From Auanema rhodensis (taxonomy: Eukaryota > Nematoda > Chromadorea > Rhabditida > Rhabditidae): 64,000 nt of DNA. Made by a program: the position numbers and the translations under genes. A model generated the notes under the pieces. That model made no database searches. It was not told where the DNA came from and worked only from the letters and a program-made list of their open reading frames with translations. This document shows positions 61,427 through 64,000 of this stretch, in pieces. Where the stretch lies: assembly GCA_964057225.1 (NCBI GenBank), contig OZ059894.1, positions 4,278,001-4,342,000 of the forward strand, given 5' to 3'. The stretch's first letter is position 1. Each line of letters begins with the position of its first letter.

Positions 61427-64000
61427 GTGTACATGGAAACTCAACATACACTAATGCATCATTTTTCAAACGATCATAACTAATTTTTGTATTAAGCTTT
61501 TCTCAATGTAGTATAGTGCATTCGATGCGGATTTTTAAGCTGCGTCGATCTGTGTTATCAGATTTGCGCTAGCTTAAAAATGCACCGAGATATCAACTGA
61601 TATAAGTTCACACTTATATCCTCGATTTTCACCCTGAAGAATTAACTTTTTTGTTGAATAACATTGTCTATCGTTTTTGCCTTGAAAAATGGAATCTAAA
61701 AACATCTACTTTTTGCTAAATTATTTTGAAATTTTTCGAAAAAATTTTTGTCGAAATGTTTTTGGAAGCAATGTTGAGTGTACATGGAAACTCAACATAC
61801 ACTAATGCATCATTTTTCAAACGATCATAACTAATTTTTGTATTAAGCTTTTCTCAATGTAGTATAGTGCATTCGATGCGGATTTTTAAGCTGCGTCGAT
61901 CTGTGTTATCAGATTTGCGCTAGCTTAAAAATGCACCGAGATATCAACTGATATAAGTTCACACTTATATCCTCGATTTTCACCCTGAAGAATTAACTTT
62001 TTCGTTGAATAACATTGTCCATCGTCTTTGCCTTAAAAAATGGAATCTAAAAACATCTACTTTTTGGTAAATTATTTTGAAATTTTTCGAAAAAATTTTT
62101 GTCAAAATGTTTTTGGAAGCAATGTTGAGTGTACATGGAAACTCAACATACACGAATGCATCATTTTTCAAACGATCATAACTAATTTTTGTATTAAGCG
62201 TTTTTCAATGTAGTATAGTGCATTCGATGCGGATTTTTAAGCTGCGTCGATCTGTGTTATCAGATTTGCGCTAGCTTAAAAATGCACCGAGATATCAACT
62301 GATACAAGTTCACACTTATATCCTCGATTTTCACCCTGAAGAAATAATTTTTTCGTTGAATAACATTGTCCATCGTCTTCGCCTTGAAAAAAGGAATCTA
62401 AAAACATCTACTTTTTACTAAATTATTTTGAAATTTTCCGAAAAAATTTTTGTCAAAATGTTTTTGGAAGCAATGTTGAGTGTACATGGAAACTCAACAT
62501 ACACTAATGCATCATTTTTCAAACGATCATAACTAATTTTTGTATTAAGCTTTTCTCAATGTAGTATAGTGCATTCGATGCGGATTTTTAAGCTGCGTCG
62601 ATCTGTGTTATCAGATTTGCGCTAGCTTAAAAATTCACCGAGATATCAACTGATATAAGTTCACACTTATATCCTCGATTTTCACCCTGAAGAAATAAAT
62701 TTTTCGTTGAATAACATTGTCCATCGTCTTTGCCTTAAAAAATGGAATCTAAAAACATCTACTTTTTGGTAAATTATTTTGAAATTTTTCGAAAAAATTT
62801 TTGTCAAAATGTTTTTGGAAGCAATGTTGAGTGTACATGGAAACTCAACATATACGAATGCATCATTTTTCAAACGATCATAACTTATTTTTGTATTAAG
62901 CTTTTCTCAATGTAGTATAGTGCATTCGATGCGGATTTTTAAGCTGCGTCGATCTGTGTTATCAGATTTGCGCTAGCTTAAAAATGCACCGAGATATCAA
63001 CTGATATAAGTTCACACTTTTATCCTCGATTTTCACCCTGAAGAAATAATTTTTTCGTTGAATAACATTGTCCATCGTCTTCGCCTTGAAAAAAGGAATC
63101 TAAAAACATCTACTTTTTACTAAATTATTTTGAAATTTTCCGAAAAAATTTTTGTCAAAATGTTTTTGGAAGCAATGTTGAGTGTACATAGAAACTCAAC
63201 ATACACTAATGCATCATTTTTCAAACGATCATAACTAATTTTTGTATTAAGCTTTTCTCAATGTAGTATAGTGCATTCGATGCGGATTTTTAAGCTGCGT
63301 CGATCTGTGTTATCAGATTTGCGCTAGCTTAAAAATGCACCGAGATATCAACTGATATAAGTTCACACTTATATCCTCGATTTTCACCCTGAAGAAATAA
63401 TTTTTTCGTTGAATAACATTGTCCATCGTCTTTGCCTTGAAAAAAGGAATCTAAAAACATCTACTTTTTGCTAAATTATTTTGAAATTTTTCGAAAAAAT
63501 TTTTGTCAAAATGTTTTTGGAAGCAATGTTGAGTGTACATGGAAACTCAACATACACTAATGCATCATTTTTCAAACGATCATAACTTATTTTTGTATTA
63601 AGCTTTTCTCAATGTAGTATAGTGCATTCGATGCGGATTTTTAAGCTGCGTCGATCTGTGTTATCAGATTTGCGCTAGCTTAAAAATGCACCGAGATATC
63701 AACTGATATAAGTTCACACTTATATCCTCGATTTTCACCCTGAAGAATTAACTTTTTCGTTGAATAACATTGTCTATCGTCTTTGCCTTGAAAAATGGAA
63801 TCTAAAAACATCTACTTTTTGCTAAATTATTTTGAAATTTTTCGAAAAAATTTTTGTCAAAATGTTTTTGGAAGCAATGTTGAGTGTACATGGAAACTCA
63901 ACATACACTAATGCATCATTTTTCAAACGATCATAACTAATTTTTGTATTAAGCTTTTCTCAATGTAGTATAGTGCATTCGATGCGGATTTTTAAGCTGC
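61427..64000. repeat. Diverged tail, monomers 176-182 plus partial
   Basis: All seven front halves are C/D-like (mostly CTTTTCTC) but with A42. This part has more private substitutions per monomer than any other: AACTTTTTTGTTG and GTCTATCGTTTTTG (61640s-61670s), GTCGAAATG (61751), GATACAAG (62303), CCTTAAAAAATGG (62031 and 62734), AATTCACC (62632), GAAATAAATTTTTC (62692), TTTTTACTAAA (62412, 63115), TTTTATCC (63019) and ACATAGAAAC (63187). Monomers 177-178 and 179-180 form a related dimer pair. The final 117 bp (63884-64000) stop inside a monomer at the window edge. Confidence 0.82.

Larger units (their letters stand above)
1..64000. repeat. 351-bp satellite DNA array, 182 full monomers plus a partial
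   Basis: Seen directly: the landmark GTGTACATGG recurs every 351 bp in the same orientation (1, 352, 703, 1054 ... 31240, then 31590 ... 63884). There are 182 complete monomers and a 117-bp partial one. Only three single-base length changes break the spacing, and no foreign sequence interrupts the array. Monomers differ by recurrent single-base substitutions, so each belongs to a recognisable type, and the types are ordered into higher-order repeats. Base composition is AT-rich (110 G or C in the first 351 bases). From general knowledge, this is the architecture of centromeric or pericentromeric satellite heterochromatin in eukaryotes, and 351 bp is about two nucleosome repeats. I cannot name the species or satellite family. 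An insect source is a weak inference from monomer length and AT-richness. Confidence 0.98.

Noticed and set aside
56012-62873. Four 63-codon minus-strand open frames (56012-56203, 59172-59363, 61980-62171, 62682-62873)
   Set aside because: They open where C290 to G (TTTTTGGTAAA) turns a TAG into TAC in one frame. They recur with the HOR and have no sign of coding.
1-64000. CRISPR array or other prokaryotic repeat system
   Set aside because: There are no short repeats separated by unique spacers. The entire 351-bp unit is repeated and no associated genes exist.
1-64000. Inverted monomers or orientation switches
   Set aside because: All 182 landmarks are in the same orientation. The inverted repeats found are short and inside or across monomers.
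1-64000. Embedded transposon, LTR or target-site duplication
   Set aside because: Monomer spacing stays at 351 apart from three single-base changes, so there is no room for an insertion.

Overview
The window is one unbroken array of tandem satellite DNA. A 351-bp monomer repeats head to tail from the first base to the last: 182 complete copies (1-63883), then the first 117 bp of the next (63884-64000). The first monomer is about 31% G+C by direct count. Phase is kept throughout except for three single-base length changes: one base missing near 31271, and one extra T in the T runs at 55657-55661 and 58817-58821. I see no gene, RNA gene, transposon, CRISPR array or unique sequence. The longest minus-strand open frames (63 and 75 codons) are chance frames made by one or two satellite substitutions.

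This kind of sequence (AT-rich, about 350 bp, tens of kb, head to tail, with higher-order repeats) points to eukaryotic centromeric or pericentromeric heterochromatin. An invertebrate, perhaps an insect, is my best guess from length and base composition, but nothing in the window identifies the species or chromosome.

Monomers fall into recurring sequence types. 'Phase' means the position in a monomer that starts GTGTACATGG. Type A: A47, C67, then CGTTTTTC, G101. Type B: G47, CGTTTCTTA, C101, A121. Type C: T42, T67, CTTTTCTC (with a HindIII AAGCTT). Type D: T67, T194, C252, C310, often T56. Type D': D-like with G109. Type E: T67, CGTTTTTC, C109, usually T206. Type F: as E but C110 instead of C109. 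Type G: T71 and A85. Type H: TTTTTCTC after C67, usually with GTTCATC near phase 240. Type I: G106, A216, TTATTG at 236-241, G273, A301. Type X: TATTCAG at phase 64-70. Many monomers are mosaics of two types.

The types are ordered into higher-order repeats (HORs) in successive domains: a B/C block (1-2106); a 4-monomer HOR, D-A-C-D' (2107-6669); a transition (6670-9126); a G-rich block (9127-14040); a 7-monomer HOR containing I, G and H (16147-21060, with a shortened third copy to 22815); a 9-monomer HOR (24571-30888); a C/B/E domain that looks like a 14-monomer unit followed by an expanded version (31590-45278); a second, different 7-monomer HOR (48438-53351); a 9-monomer HOR made of three-monomer subunits (53352-59671); and a more diverged tail (61427-64000). 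G, H and I monomers occur only between about 9127 and 31239.

Each monomer also carries strong dyad symmetry: a 51-nt imperfect hairpin (phase 105-155), a perfect 9-bp hairpin with a 4-nt loop (173-194), a 9-bp stem across the monomer boundary (345-372), and an AT-rich palindromic stretch with an A6T5 tract (297-331). The block around the first two hairpins varies less than its flanks. That block is the best candidate for function in the array, such as protein binding, cruciform formation or structured satellite RNA. No function is shown by the sequence itself.
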